Positions 9,361-20,037 are shown, counted from the first letter of the stretch. The stretch: DNA of 64,000 bases from Bifidobacterium moraviense (GCF_012932365.1 NZ_JAAIIH010000001.1:682001-746000), one strand, 5' to 3'. Notes: generated by a model from the sequence alone, not told the origin. Program-made: numbers and translations.

Positions 9361-10671
9361 ATGAGCACTACCGAGAGCACCTCCGCCCCCAACGCGGGCG
9401 CCGTCGAACGTCATTCCTTCCCCGCCAGCGACCGCCCGCTGGGCACCCCTCTGGGCAAGAGCCCCACGCGCGTGCTGTTTCTGGGCGCGGGCGAGCTCGG
9501 CAAGGAGGTGACGATCGAGCTGATGCGGCTCGGCGCATGGGTGTGCGCGGCCGACTCCTACGCGGGCGCGCCGGCGCAGCAGGTGGCGCACGAGGCGCGC
9601 GTGCTGGACATGGCCGACGCCGAGGCGCTGAAGGCGCTGTTCGACGACGTGCAGCCGGACATCGTCGTGCCGGAGGTGGAGGCCATCGCCACGTCGGTGC
9701 TGGCCGATGCAGCGGCGCAGGGCATTCAGGTGGTGCCCAGCGCCGAGATCGCCGCCATCTGCATGGATCGCGAGCGGCTGCGCGTGCTGGCGCATGAGGA
9801 TCTTGGTCTGCCCACCACCCCGTACCGCTTCGCCGGATCGCTCGACGAGCTGCGCGCCGGCGCCCGGGAGGTCGGCTACCCGTGCGTCGTCAAGCCGGTG
9901 ATGAGCTCGTCCGGCCATGGGCAGTCCGTGGTGCGCGATCCGTCCGGCATCGACGCCGCGTGGACGGAAGCGCAGGAGGGCCGCCGCGCCGCCGGCGAGG
10001 GCGACGTGTCGCGCGTGATCGTCGAGGCGCTGGCGCCGCTGGACTACGAGCTGACCGTGCTCACCGTTTCGTCGTCGGATGGCATCGTCACGTGCGCGCC
10101 GATCGGGCAGCGTCAGGAGTCGGGCGACTACCGCGAATCCTGGCAGCCGGCCGCCGCGACCGGCGGCGTGCTGGAGGAGGCGGGCCGCATCGCGCGCGCC
10201 GCGGTGGAGGGACTCGTGGCCCGGGCGCGCGCCGCCGGCGAGACCGGCTGGGGCGTGTTCGGTGTGGAGCTGTTCGTGCTCACGGACGGTTCGATCCTGT
10301 TCAACGAGGTCTCCCCCCGCCCGCACGATACGGGTATGGTGACGATGGCCTCGCAGCGTTTCAGCGAGTTCGCGCTGCATGCGCGCGCGATCCTGGGTCT
10401 GCCGATCACGCCGGGGCACGTGGCGCTGTCGATCCCGGAGGGCGCGGTGGCCGCGAGTCATGCCATCGTCGTGGCAGGCGACGGCGAGGCCGAGTTCACG
10501 AACGTGGCGCAGGCGCTGACCGATCCGAACGCCGACCTGCGCATCTTCGCCAAGCCGGAGGTCCACGGCCACCGCCGCATGGCGGTCGCGCTGGCCGTGG
10601 GATCCTCCGAATCCGACGCGCGCGCCAGAGCGGCGCACGTGGCTGACGCGCTGACCATCACCGTGCGCTGA
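9361..10671 (+). CDS. purT: formate-dependent phosphoribosylglycinamide formyltransferase (GAR transformylase 2)
   Basis: PurT makes formyl-GAR from GAR, formate and ATP, the third step of purine synthesis, without needing formyl-tetrahydrofolate. The 436-residue product matches the family: VLFLGAGELGKEVTIELMRLG at the N-terminus, a preATP-grasp domain with VVPEVEAI, an ATP-grasp domain from about residue 150 with VVKPVMSSSGHGQS, and VFGVELFV followed by NEVSPRPHDTGMVT with metal ligands. The ATG at 9361 was chosen over an in-frame ATG at 9340. No ribosome-binding site is visible. No purN was seen in the window. It converges on a VOC gene, with a palindromic repeat between. Confidence 0.95.
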   Translation: MSTTESTSAPNAGAVERHSFPASDRPLGTPLGKSPTRVLFLGAGELGKEVTIELMRLGAWVCAADSYAGAPAQQVAHEARVLDMADAEALKALFDDVQPDIVVPEVEAIATSVLADAAAQGIQVVPSAEIAAICMDRERLRVLAHEDLGLPTTPYRFAGSLDELRAGAREVGYPCVVKPVMSSSGHGQSVVRDPSGIDAAWTEAQEGRRAAGEGDVSRVIVEALAPLDYELTVLTVSSSDGIVTCAPIGQRQESGDYRESWQPAAATGGVLEEAGRIARAAVEGLVARARAAGETGWGVFGVELFVLTDGSILFNEVSPRPHDTGMVTMASQRFSEFALHARAILGLPITPGHVALSIPEGAVAASHAIVVAGDGEAEFTNVAQALTDPNADLRIFAKPEVHGHRRMAVALAVGSSESDARARAAHVADALTITVR

Positions 10672-10697
10672 TTTCCCACGTCAGCAGATTTTTTTCG

Positions 10698-10817
10698 GTC
10701 ATCCTGAGCGAAGCGCAGCGGAGTCGAAGGATCCTTGACCAGCGTCGAAGGATCCTTGCCCCGCACTCACGGCCCAGGAACCCTTCGGTTCCGTCTGCCG
10801 GCTCCGCCCAGGATGAC
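10698..10817. repeat. palindromic repeat, GTCATCCTGAGC family (copy 1)
   Basis: An imperfect palindrome with ends GTCATCCTGAGCG and CCAGGATGAC, containing CGGAGTCGAAGGATCCTTG near the centre. It fills the gap between convergent purT and the VOC gene. Related copies lie at 38293, 38502, 42447, 42576 and 46889. This copy has a longer centre with a second GTCGAAGGATCCTTG. Confidence 0.85.
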
Positions 10818-10832
10818 CGAAAACGGCCTCCC

Positions 10833-11201
10833 CTACTGCAGCATCGCCTCGATGTTGTTGCCGTCGGGATCGTGGATGAACGCCGCGTAGTACGTCGGCC
10901 CGTAGTTCGGGCGCGGTCCCGGCGCGCCGTTGTCGGTGCCGCCGGCGGCGATTCCCGCCGCGTGGAAGGCCTTGACGGCATCCTCGTCCTTGGCGCGGAA
11001 CGCGATGTGCTCCGTGACGAGCCGCTGGTCGGCGCTCTTGGGGGATTCGATCCAGATGCTGCTGCCGTCCTCAGCGTTCTCGAAGCAGATCGCGCCGGGG
11101 AACTCCAGCTTCTTCGCATAGCCCAGCGGCGCCAGCAGCTGCTCGTAGAAGCCGGCGCGTTCGGCGGCGTCCTTCATATACAGTCCCACATGATCGATCA
11201 T
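10833..11201 (-). CDS. VOC (glyoxalase/bleomycin resistance) family protein
   Basis: A 122-residue single-domain vicinal-oxygen-chelate protein made of the two usual beta-alpha-beta-beta-beta halves. MIDHVGLYMKD opens the first half with the metal-ligand His, TEHIAFRAKDEDAV opens the second, and FIHDPDGNNIEAML ends it with the Glu ligand. Related small proteins are dioxygenases, isomerases or unassigned; substrate is unknown. The ATG at 11201 is preceded by a perfect AAGGAGG at 8 bases, which decides it over upstream in-frame starts. Confidence 0.85.
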   Translation of the reverse strand: MIDHVGLYMKDAAERAGFYEQLLAPLGYAKKLEFPGAICFENAEDGSSIWIESPKSADQRLVTEHIAFRAKDEDAVKAFHAAGIAAGGTDNGAPGPRPNYGPTYYAAFIHDPDGNNIEAMLQ

Positions 11202-11271
11202 CGTTGACCTCCTTATGACGTGGCGAATGGTCATCTCCCATTATGGGCGAGAACCGCGCGCCGCGCCCGGC

Positions 11272-12606
11272 TCACAGCGATTCGAGCCGACGGCCGCGCG
11301 TCTCCTTCGCGAACAGGTAGACCACGGCGCCGAGCGCCATGCAGGCGCCGAAGGCCCCGAACGCCGTGGACACCACGTTCAGGCTGATGTGCTGCGAGAC
11401 GTAGTCGCCGCCGGCGAGCGCGCCCACGAACGCGGGACCCACGACCTTGGCGATCGCGCCGATGCCATAGCCGAGCCCCAGCGCGGTGGATCGCACGTCG
11501 TTGGGGAACTGCTCGCCGCCGAACGCGTTGAGGATGCCGAACACGCCGTCGCCGAACGTCATGATGACGAGCACGGCCGCGTAGAACGCCCAGCCGGAAC
11601 CGTGGAACAGCGCCGCCCACAGGCATCCGGCCGCGCCGATCATGCCGAAGACGGCCATGGTGACGCGTCTGCCGATCGCATCCGCCAGCCATGCCGAGGC
11701 GAGGCGTCCGAGCATGTCCGCGACCGATACGCCGATGAACAGCACGCCGACCATGCGCGCCGGGAAGCCGAAGGCGTCCTTGAGCAGCGTCTGGCCCCAC
11801 GACTGCACGGCGAATCCGCCGAGCATGAAGCAGAACGAGCCGACGCTCACCAGCAGCAGCGACCTGCCGTGATGCATGATCACGTCGCGGTAGCGCACCT
11901 GCGCCGCACGCTCCGCCGGCGGCAGCGCGCCCACCTCGTCGACGGGAATCTCCATCGCCCATGCCAGCGCCTCGCGCGCCTTGTCGCCGCGTCCCTTGGA
12001 CTGCCAGTAGCGCGGCGACTCGGGCACGGCGTGCAGCCAGAGCAGCAGCAGCGCGGGAACCGCGCCGAACGCCATGAGCGCACGCCAGTTCTCCCCCACG
12101 ATGCCCTGCGCCGCAGCGCCGAGCAGCATGCCCAGCGGAATGAACACGGACACCAGTCCGCTCAGCAGGCCGCGGTGGCGCGCCGGCACGAACTCCTGCA
12201 CGTACGGGATGGACGTGATGTTCATGCCGCCCACGCCGATGCCCACGCCCACGCGCAGCAGCGCCAGCAGCAGCCATGCGCGGTCCGGCAGGAACACGGA
12301 GACGACGGTGAATCCGACGAAGCACACGATGCACCACGCGTGCGCGCGCTTGCGCCCGAAGCGGTCGGCCATGTGCCCCCAGACGATGGACCCGATCACC
12401 GTGCCGAGCCCCGAGCAGGCGAGGATGGCGCCGGCCTCGAATCCGGTGAGATGCCATGCGGCGGTCAGCGTGGAGACGACGAACCCGATGAGGAACATGT
12501 CGAAGAACTCGGCGATGTTGCTCATCACCATCAGCGCGATGACGCTGCGCTGATGCCCGGTGAGCGGGCGGGAGTCGATCTGTTCGTATGCGCTCGTCGA
12601 TGCCAT
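11272..12606 (-). CDS. MFS transporter (sugar/metabolite:H+ symporter type)
   Basis: The 444-residue protein has 12 predicted membrane segments. The A-motif between helices 2 and 3 is GHMADRFGRKR, and its second-half counterpart is ASAWLADAIGRRV. VGIGVGGMNITSIPYVQEFVPARHRG and PESPRYW match the sugar-porter/metabolite-symporter branch of the major facilitator superfamily. It ends with a charged cytoplasmic tail (KETRGRRLESL). The start at 12606 follows GGAAGGGG. Substrate cannot be inferred; it sits divergent from purC, but nothing in the sequence ties it to purines. Confidence 0.88.
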   Translation of the reverse strand: MASTSAYEQIDSRPLTGHQRSVIALMVMSNIAEFFDMFLIGFVVSTLTAAWHLTGFEAGAILACSGLGTVIGSIVWGHMADRFGRKRAHAWCIVCFVGFTVVSVFLPDRAWLLLALLRVGVGIGVGGMNITSIPYVQEFVPARHRGLLSGLVSVFIPLGMLLGAAAQGIVGENWRALMAFGAVPALLLLWLHAVPESPRYWQSKGRGDKAREALAWAMEIPVDEVGALPPAERAAQVRYRDVIMHHGRSLLLVSVGSFCFMLGGFAVQSWGQTLLKDAFGFPARMVGVLFIGVSVADMLGRLASAWLADAIGRRVTMAVFGMIGAAGCLWAALFHGSGWAFYAAVLVIMTFGDGVFGILNAFGGEQFPNDVRSTALGLGYGIGAIAKVVGPAFVGALAGGDYVSQHISLNVVSTAFGAFGACMALGAVVYLFAKETRGRRLESL

Positions 12607-12691
12607 GCGGCGCCCCTTCCCCTGCGATCGCGTCCCACCGTACACCGCGCCGGCGCCGGCGCCGCTCCCCTCGCTGCCACGAGTGTCGGTT

Positions 12692-12708
12692 GTAGCCGGC
12701 GATTGGTA
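12692..12708 (+). promoter_or_regulatory. shared pur upstream motif, purC copy
   Basis: The 17-base string GTAGCCGGCGATTGGTA differs at two positions from the string at 31232 upstream of purF. It ends 59 bases before the purC ATG, compared with 56 before the purF start. A regulator site or part of a common promoter is inferred. Confidence 0.5.
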
Positions 12709-12767
12709 GCCTTTTACCGTTAGTTCACCCAGAATTCCACTCCACAAGAACAATTGGAAGGCGAGTC

Positions 12768-13517
12768 ATGGAGAAACTGGAAAAGCTCTACGAGGGCAAG
12801 GCCAAGCAGCTGTACGCGACCGACGATCCGGAGGTGCTCTGGGTCGAGTACAAGAACACCGCCACGGCCGGCGACGGCGAGAAGAAGGAGGACTTCACCG
12901 GCAAGGGCCGTCTGAACAACCTCATCACCACCATCATCTTCGATCTGCTCAAGAAGCGCGGCATCGACAGCCACCTCGTCAAGCGCGTGAACGACACCGC
13001 TCAGCTGGTGCGCAAGATGGACATGTTCCCGCTGGAGATCGTGCTGCGCAACACCGCCGCCGGCCACTTCTGCTCGCGCCTCGGCGTCGAGGAGGGTCTG
13101 CCGCTCAAGGAGCCGGTGCTCGAGTACTTCCTCAAGAACGACGACCTGCACGATCCGTTCGTCAACGACGACGACCTGGTGGCCCTCGGCGTGTGCACGC
13201 GTCAGGACCTCGCCGAGATCGCCCCGCTGGCCCGCCGCATCAACGAGGCGCTGATCGACATCTTCGCGAAGATCGACGTCAAGCTCGTCGACTTCAAGAT
13301 CGAGATGGGCCGCACCTCCGACGGCACGCTGCTGCTCGCCGACGAGATCACCCCCGACTCCTGCCGCCTGTGGGATCAGAAGGACCACTCCGGCAAGGTC
13401 GAGCATCTGGACAAGGACCTGTTCCGCCGCGGCCTGGGCTCCATCATCCCCGCCTACGAGGAGATCGAGTCCCGTCTGGCCGAGCTGGCCAAGTCCGAGG
13501 GCATCGAGGTCAAGTAA
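12768..13517 (+). CDS. purC: phosphoribosylaminoimidazole-succinocarboxamide (SAICAR) synthase
   Basis: PurC joins CAIR and aspartate with ATP to give SAICAR. The 249-residue length is standard for the compact bacterial enzyme. Signatures are [10 protein letters not shown] for the ATP site, [15 protein letters not shown] for the substrate site, [10 protein letters not shown], and [14 protein letters not shown] near the C-terminus. The start ATG follows TTGGAAGGCGAG. It is followed in the same direction by purL after 194 bases that hold a large inverted repeat; co-transcription is likely but expression may differ across the repeat. Confidence 0.97.
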   Translation: MEKLEKLYEGKAKQLYATDDPEVLWVEYKNTATAGDGEKKEDFTGKGRLNNLITTIIFDLLKKRGIDSHLVKRVNDTAQLVRKMDMFPLEIVLRNTAAGHFCSRLGVEEGLPLKEPVLEYFLKNDDLHDPFVNDDDLVALGVCTRQDLAEIAPLARRINEALIDIFAKIDVKLVDFKIEMGRTSDGTLLLADEITPDSCRLWDQKDHSGKVEHLDKDLFRRGLGSIIPAYEEIESRLAELAKSEGIEVK

Positions 13518-13528
13518 CCGTTGGTCGT

Positions 13529-13646
13529 GGCTCCCCTCCGGGAGGGGAGCTGTCAGTGTCAGCTGACTGAGGGGAGGTATCGCTGCATCATGACGACCTC
13601 CCCTCAGTCGCCTGTGGCGACAGCTCCCCTCCTAGAGGGGAGCTTC
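13529..13646. repeat. large inverted repeat between purC and purL
   Basis: Two arms of about 50 bases (13529-13578 and 13596-13646) are near-exact reverse complements around a 17-base loop. Each arm contains its own smaller hairpin (CTCCCCTCC/GGAGGGGAG) and ends in CTGAGGGGAGGT or its complement. Directly after it, two short direct repeats of the CTTCACGAATTGAGA type surround another GC hairpin. The form resembles small palindromic mobile elements common in gut bacteria; it encodes nothing. Confidence 0.85.
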
Positions 13647-13711
13647 ACGAATTGAGAGGCGACAGGCCCTTCCCGGAGGGAAGCCTCACGAATCGAGAAA
13701 GGAAAACTGCA

Positions 13712-16700
13712 ATGGTTTTTCGCATCTATGTTGAGAAGAAGCCCGGCTTTGACGTCGAGGCGCAGCAGCTCGCCGGCGAGCTCAGGACGATCCTCGGCAT
13801 CGCGGGGCTCAAGTCCGTGCGCATCGTGAACCGCTACGACGTGGAAGGCATCAGCGAGGAGCTGTTCCGCCAGGCCACGCCCACCGTGTTCAGCGAGCCG
13901 CAGGTGGACGACGTCTTCGCCGACCTGCCTGACTTCGGCGGCGCGAAGGTGCTCGCCACCGAGTTCCTGCCCGGCCAGTTCGACCAGCGCGCCGACTCGG
14001 CCAGCGAATGCATCCAGCTCATCTCGCAGGGCGAACGTCCGACCGTCCGCTCCGCCAAGCTCTACGCGCTCGACGGCGACCTGACGGACGCCGACGTGGA
14101 GGCGATCAAGCACTACGTGATCAACCCGGTCGAGGCTCGCGAGGCCTCGCTGGAGCCGAAGACCACGCTCAAGGCGCAGGTGCCCACGCCCGGCAAGGTG
14201 GAGGTCATCGCGGGCTTCGACGAGATGGATGCCGAGGCCGGACAGCGCTTCATCGACGAGCGCGGCCTCGCCATGGACCTCGCCGATCTGAAGTTCTGCC
14301 AGCAGTACTTCGCCGAGGAGGGCCGCGAGCCCACGATCACCGAGATCAAGGTGATCGACACCTACTGGTCCGACCACTGCCGCCACACCACGTTCGGCAC
14401 CGAGCTGCACGACGTGCACATCGACGACGAGGCCGTGAAGGCCGCGTTCGACAAGTACCTCGCCATCCGTCACGAGCTGGGCCGCGACGCCAAGCCCGTG
14501 TGCCTGATGGACATGGGCACCATCGGCGCGAAGTGGCTCAAGAAGAACGGCATCCTGAAGAACCTCGACGAGTCCGAGGAGATCAACGCCTGCACCGTCA
14601 AGGTGAAGGTGGACGTCAACGGCCACGACGAGGACTGGCTGTTCCTGTTCAAGAACGAGACGCACAACCATCCCACCGAGATCGAGCCGTTCGGCGGCGC
14701 GGCCACCTGCATCGGCGGCTGCATCCGCGACCCCCTGTCCGGCCGCTCCTACGTGTACCAGGCCATGCGCGTCACCGGCGCCGCGGACCCGACCGTGCCG
14801 GTCTCGCAGACGCTCGAAGGCAAGCTGCCGCAGCGCAAGCTCGTGACCACGGCCGCCGCCGGCTACAGCTCGTACGGCAACCAGATCGGCCTCGCCACCG
14901 GCCAGGTGGACGAGATCTACCACCCCGGCTACGTGGCCAAGCGCATGGAGGTGGGCGCCGTCGTGGCGGCCACGCCCGCCGACCACGTGCGCCGCGAGAC
15001 CCCGGCTCCCGGCGACAGGATCATCCTGCTCGGCGGCCGCACGGGACGCGACGGCATCGGCGGCGCCACCGGCGCCTCCAAGGCGCACAACGTGGAGTCG
15101 CTGGAGCTCGACGGCGCCGAGGTGCAGAAGGGCAACGCGCCCGTGGAGCGCAAGCTGCAGCGCCTGTTCCGCCGCGGCGACGCCTGCCGTCTGATCAAGC
15201 GCTGCAACGACTTCGGCGCGGGCGGCGTGTCCGTGGCCGTGGGCGAGCTCGCCGACGGCCTGTACGTGGACCTCAACACCGTGCCCAAGAAGTACGAGGG
15301 CCTTGACGGCACCGAGCTGGCCATCTCCGAATCGCAGGAGCGCATGGCCGTGGACGTAGCGGCCGAGGACGTGGACGAGTTCATGAGGTACGCCCGCGAG
15401 GAGAACCTCGAAGCCACGGTGATCGCCACCGTGACCGAGGACCCGCGCATGGTGATGACGTGGAACGGCGACGAGATCGTGAACCTCAGGCGCTCGTTCC
15501 TCGCCTCCAACGGCGCATCCAAGCACCAGACCGTGCACGTCGAGGCGCAGCAGACGTACGAGACGCCGTGGCAGTCCGGCACGCTCGCCGAGCGCATGCA
15601 CACGCTGGTCACCGACCTCAACGTGGCGTCCAACAAGGGCCTGTCCGAACGCTTCGATTCCACGATCGGCGCGGGCACCGTGCTCATGCCGTTCGGCGGT
15701 GTGCGCCAGCTCACCCCGAACCTCGCCATGGTGGCCAAGCTGCCGGTGTTCGGCGAGACCACCACGGCATCCGCCATGGCGTGGGGCTTCAACCCGTACC
15801 TCATGGAGAAGAACCAGTTCACCGGCGCCTACCTGTCGGTGGTGGAGTCGCTCGCCAAGCTCGTCGCCGCCGGCTTCGAGCACGAGAAGGCGTATCTGAG
15901 CTTCCAGGAGTACTTCGAGAAGCTGCGCGATGAGCCGGAGCGCTGGGGCAAGCCCATGGCCGCCGTGCTCGGCGCGCTCATGGCGCAGGTCGATCTGGGC
16001 GCCGGCGCGATCGGCGGCAAGGACTCCATGTCCGGCTCGTTCGAGGATCTCGACGTGCCGCCCACGCTGATCTCCTTCGCCGTGGCCGTGGGCGACATGC
16101 GCCGCGCCACCTCCCCCGAGTTCAAGGGCGCCGACCACCGCATCGTGCGCATTGCGCCGCGCTATCTGGCGGACGGCATCACGCCGGACAAGGATGCGCT
16201 GCTCGAAGCGTTCTCGCTGATCGAGGAGCTCACGGACCCGTCGCACCGCGTTGCGCTGGCCGTCTCCACGCCGGGCTACGGTGCCACCGCCGAATCGCTG
16301 TTCAAGATGACGCTGGGCAACCGCATCGGCGTGGCGCTCAACGACGGCATCGCCGTGGACGACCTGTTCGCCCCCGCCTACGGTTCGTTCATCGTGGAGC
16401 TCGCGGACAACGAGAAGATCCCCGCCGTCTCCAACCGCGTCGAGATCAGCGAGATCGGCACCACCACCGCCGACTACGTCTTCTCGGCGGCCGGCGAGAC
16501 CCTGGACCTCGCCGACGTGCAGGAGGCTTGGGAGTCCGGCATCGAGTCCGTGTTCCCGTACCGCTCCAAGGGCGCCGACAAGGACGCCGTCGTGGAGACG
16601 GTGAGCTACGAGGCCGCGAAGAAGACCGTGTACGTGGGCGCTCCCGTGGCCAAGCCGCACGTGGTGATCCCGGTGTTCCCGGGCAACAACTGCGAGTACG

Positions 16701-17452
16701 ATTCGGCCGCCGCCTTCGAGCGCGCCGGCGCGGACGTGTCCACGCTCATCGTCAACAACCTCACGCCCGCCGACGTGGCCAGGTCCACCGAGGCGCTGGT
16801 CGAGGAGATCCGCAGGAGCCAGATCGTCATGATCCCCGGCGGCTTCTCCGGCGGCGACGAGCCGGACGGCTCCGCGAAGTTCATCACCGCGTTCTTCCGC
16901 GCTCCCGCGGTCACCGACGCGGTGCGTGACCTGCTCAAGAACCGCGACGGTCTGATGCTGGGCATCTGCAACGGCTTCCAGGCGCTCATCAAGCTGGGTC
17001 TGGTGCCGTTCGGCGACATCGTGCCGATGACCGCCGAGTGCCCGACGCTGACGTTCAACACGATCGGCCGTCACCAGAGCAGGCTCGTGCGCACGCGCGT
17101 CGCATCGAACCTGTCGCCGTGGCTGGCGAAGACCGAGGTCGGCGACATCCACACGGTCGCCATCTCGCACGGCGAGGGCCGCTTCGTGGCCAACGACGAC
17201 GTGCTCGCGCAGCTCAAGGCCAACGGCCAGATCGCCACGCAGTACGTGAGCGAGGCCGGCGTGCCCGGCCTGGATCTCGACGTGAACCCGAACGGCTCGC
17301 TGCTGGCTATCGAGGGCATCACCAGCCCCGACGGTCGCGTGCTGGGCAAGATGGGCCACTCGGAGCGTAGCGGCAACGGCCTGTACGTGAACGTGCCCGG
17401 CGACAAGGTCCAGCCGATCTTCGAGGCTGGCGTGGAGTACTTCGCCGCCTGA
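13712..17452 (+). CDS. purL: phosphoribosylformylglycinamidine (FGAM) synthase, single-chain large form
   Basis: This enzyme converts FGAR and glutamine to FGAM, the fourth step of purine synthesis. At 1,246 residues it is the fused form: an N-terminal PurS-like region (about 1-90), two AIR-synthase-type halves (YWSDHCRHTTFGTE near residue 215, FKNETHNHPTEIEPFGGA near 315), and a C-terminal class I glutaminase from about residue 983 (VIPVFPGNNCEY). The nucleophile is the Cys in LGICNGFQ near residue 1087. Many Actinobacteria instead use separate PurS, PurL and PurQ. The ATG at 13712 follows GAGAAAGGAAAA. A hairpin terminator follows the gene. Confidence 0.96.
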   Translation: MVFRIYVEKKPGFDVEAQQLAGELRTILGIAGLKSVRIVNRYDVEGISEELFRQATPTVFSEPQVDDVFADLPDFGGAKVLATEFLPGQFDQRADSASECIQLISQGERPTVRSAKLYALDGDLTDADVEAIKHYVINPVEAREASLEPKTTLKAQVPTPGKVEVIAGFDEMDAEAGQRFIDERGLAMDLADLKFCQQYFAEEGREPTITEIKVIDTYWSDHCRHTTFGTELHDVHIDDEAVKAAFDKYLAIRHELGRDAKPVCLMDMGTIGAKWLKKNGILKNLDESEEINACTVKVKVDVNGHDEDWLFLFKNETHNHPTEIEPFGGAATCIGGCIRDPLSGRSYVYQAMRVTGAADPTVPVSQTLEGKLPQRKLVTTAAAGYSSYGNQIGLATGQVDEIYHPGYVAKRMEVGAVVAATPADHVRRETPAPGDRIILLGGRTGRDGIGGATGASKAHNVESLELDGAEVQKGNAPVERKLQRLFRRGDACRLIKRCNDFGAGGVSVAVGELADGLYVDLNTVPKKYEGLDGTELAISESQERMAVDVAAEDVDEFMRYAREENLEATVIATVTEDPRMVMTWNGDEIVNLRRSFLASNGASKHQTVHVEAQQTYETPWQSGTLAERMHTLVTDLNVASNKGLSERFDSTIGAGTVLMPFGGVRQLTPNLAMVAKLPVFGETTTASAMAWGFNPYLMEKNQFTGAYLSVVESLAKLVAAGFEHEKAYLSFQEYFEKLRDEPERWGKPMAAVLGALMAQVDLGAGAIGGKDSMSGSFEDLDVPPTLISFAVAVGDMRRATSPEFKGADHRIVRIAPRYLADGITPDKDALLEAFSLIEELTDPSHRVALAVSTPGYGATAESLFKMTLGNRIGVALNDGIAVDDLFAPAYGSFIVELADNEKIPAVSNRVEISEIGTTTADYVFSAAGETLDLADVQEAWESGIESVFPYRSKGADKDAVVETVSYEAAKKTVYVGAPVAKPHVVIPVFPGNNCEYDSAAAFERAGADVSTLIVNNLTPADVARSTEALVEEIRRSQIVMIPGGFSGGDEPDGSAKFITAFFRAPAVTDAVRDLLKNRDGLMLGICNGFQALIKLGLVPFGDIVPMTAECPTLTFNTIGRHQSRLVRTRVASNLSPWLAKTEVGDIHTVAISHGEGRFVANDDVLAQLKANGQIATQYVSEAGVPGLDLDVNPNGSLLAIEGITSPDGRVLGKMGHSERSGNGLYVNVPGDKVQPIFEAGVEYFAA

Positions 17453-17499
17453 CGCGGCCGCGCGACTGCGCGCGATCCGTCTGACGCCTGACCGTCGCT

Positions 17500-17549
17500 G
17501 ACTGGCGGGAGGGGATCCTTTCAGGGGTTCTCTCCCGCCAGTCGCGTTT
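17500..17549 (+). terminator. terminator after purL
   Basis: Perfect 12-base arms GACTGGCGGGAG and CTCCCGCCAGTC are separated by a 20-base loop and followed by GCGTTT. The T run is short, so strength is uncertain. Confidence 0.7.
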
Positions 17550-17649
17550 CCGGGCGCATATCGGCGCAATGCGGTACGGTAAGGGCGGAAGAAATCGATT
17601 TCACAACCGCCGCGGAACAACGCGCGGCGGGAAACGGAGCAAGCGGAGC

Positions 17650-18627
<978 letters not shown>

Positions 18628-18696
18628 GCCGCACGGGTTGAGCCGCGCAGGTTTGTGAGCCACGCAGACTGAGCGTCTTCTCCTGCGCGACACGAT

Positions 18697-18758
18697 GTCC
18701 GGTTCGCGGATCCATGCCTTTTTCGCATCTCAGGATCCGCGGACCGGACGTTTCGTTT
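18697..18758 (+). terminator. terminator after the aldo/keto reductase
   Basis: Arms of 17 bases, GTCCGGTTCGCGGATCC and its near-complement ending at 18749, differ at one position and are followed by GTTTCGTTT. This lies in the otherwise empty 297-base stretch before the VanZ-RDD gene. Confidence 0.75.
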
Positions 18759-18924
18759 CCTCCCAGCGGATGCCCTGCATCCTTCCGACGGATGTCCCGC
18801 AGCCGTCCAGAACCGTTCCCGAGAATGATGCCGCGCCGCCGGCTGCGGCGGTAGGATGAACCGCGTTCGTTCCGGTATTCCGGCGTTCGGAAGTTTCGTG
18901 ATCTTCGGGGAGGTAGTGGCGGCG

Positions 18925-20037
18925 ATGGGGTATCTCGAGTATTTTTCCAGGCCGTTCCTGCTGGCGTTGGCGTTGTGGCCGTTCGCGGCGGCGGCGCTGA
19001 CGGTGCCGGTACTGGCGCTGCTGTATCACCGCTACAACCGCATCCGGTTCGCTCAGGCGGTGGTGGCGTACGGCACGGTGCTGTATGCGATCGGTCTGGT
19101 GTGCTTCACGCTGTATCCGATGCCGGAGAATCCCGCAGCCTATTGCGCCACGCATCATTTCTCGCCGCAGCTTGACCCGCTGCAGTTCGTGGTGGACATC
19201 CGTTCGGACGGCCTTTCCGCGGTGATGCAGCTGGCTCTGAACGTCGTGTTCTTCCTGCCGCTTGGCTTCATCATGGGGCGCGTGTTCCGTTGGCGGTTCC
19301 GCGTGGCGCTGCCGTTCGCGTTCCTGACGAGTCTGGCGATTGAGACGATGCAGCTGACCGGTCTGCTGGGGCTGTTTCCGTGCTCGTACCGGCTGTTCGA
19401 CGTGGATGATCTGGCGACGAACACGCTCGGCGCGGTGATCGGCTTCCTTGCGGCGCTGGCGCTCAACCGCCGGTTCCCGGTGCGCGAGGCCGATCTGACG
19501 ACGGTGATGAATCCGGGGCTGGTGCGGCGTCTCATCGCGTTCGTGATCGACATGACGCTGGTGACGATCACGGCGGGGCCGGCGTCGATTCTGGCCACGC
19601 TGGCGTACAACGAGCTCGTGCTGCCGGATGGCTCGCCGTGGCAGCCGATCATGGTGGGCGGCGTGCCGCTGCAGCAGCTGATCTCGGTGGCGGCGCTGCT
19701 GACGTTCGAGCTGCTGGTGCCGGCGCGTCGCGGTGGGTCGACGCTGGGCGGCAGCTTCACGCATATGACCTGCGAGACGCGACCGCGGTCCGGCTGGCGG
19801 CGGGCCGTGTTCTATGCGCTGCGCACGGGCGCGCTGATGGTGGTGGCGTTCCCGGACATGGTCCGCTGGTCGGGCAAGTTCGTGCTGACGCTGGCGGTGT
19901 TCTACCTGTTCGCGCGGCGCATGCCGTACGATCTGGTGCCGGCCGATCCGTGGACTGGGCGTCCGGCGGACGGCTCCGCGATGCCTGATGCCCCGGCCAT
20001 GCGCCCGTCGAAGCCGTCCGCGGGCGCGGGCGTGTGA
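18925..20037 (+). CDS. VanZ-RDD domain fusion membrane protein
   Basis: A 370-residue membrane protein with two recognisable parts. Residues about 35-185 match the VanZ-like family: FTLYPMPE after the second membrane segment, NVVFFLPLGFIMG, then AIETMQL and DVDDLATNTLGAVIGF, which are the typical conserved loops. Residues about 200-330 match the RDD family: LVRRLIAFVIDMTLV carries the Arg-x-Asp pattern. VanZ relatives are linked to teicoplanin and lipoglycopeptide resistance; RDD proteins are often ion exchangers or unassigned. The start at 18925 follows GGGGAGG at a long 11-base spacing; other in-frame starts lie upstream. The function of the combination is not known. Confidence 0.8.
   Translation: MGYLEYFSRPFLLALALWPFAAAALTVPVLALLYHRYNRIRFAQAVVAYGTVLYAIGLVCFTLYPMPENPAAYCATHHFSPQLDPLQFVVDIRSDGLSAVMQLALNVVFFLPLGFIMGRVFRWRFRVALPFAFLTSLAIETMQLTGLLGLFPCSYRLFDVDDLATNTLGAVIGFLAALALNRRFPVREADLTTVMNPGLVRRLIAFVIDMTLVTITAGPASILATLAYNELVLPDGSPWQPIMVGGVPLQQLISVAALLTFELLVPARRGGSTLGGSFTHMTCETRPRSGWRRAVFYALRTGALMVVAFPDMVRWSGKFVLTLAVFYLFARRMPYDLVPADPWTGRPADGSAMPDAPAMRPSKPSAGAGV

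Noticed and set aside
13604..17620. A 1,338-codon open frame opposite purL, and similar very long antisense or out-of-frame frames elsewhere.
   Set aside because: They are products of high G+C codon use in real genes; their translations are His/Arg/Val-rich without domains.
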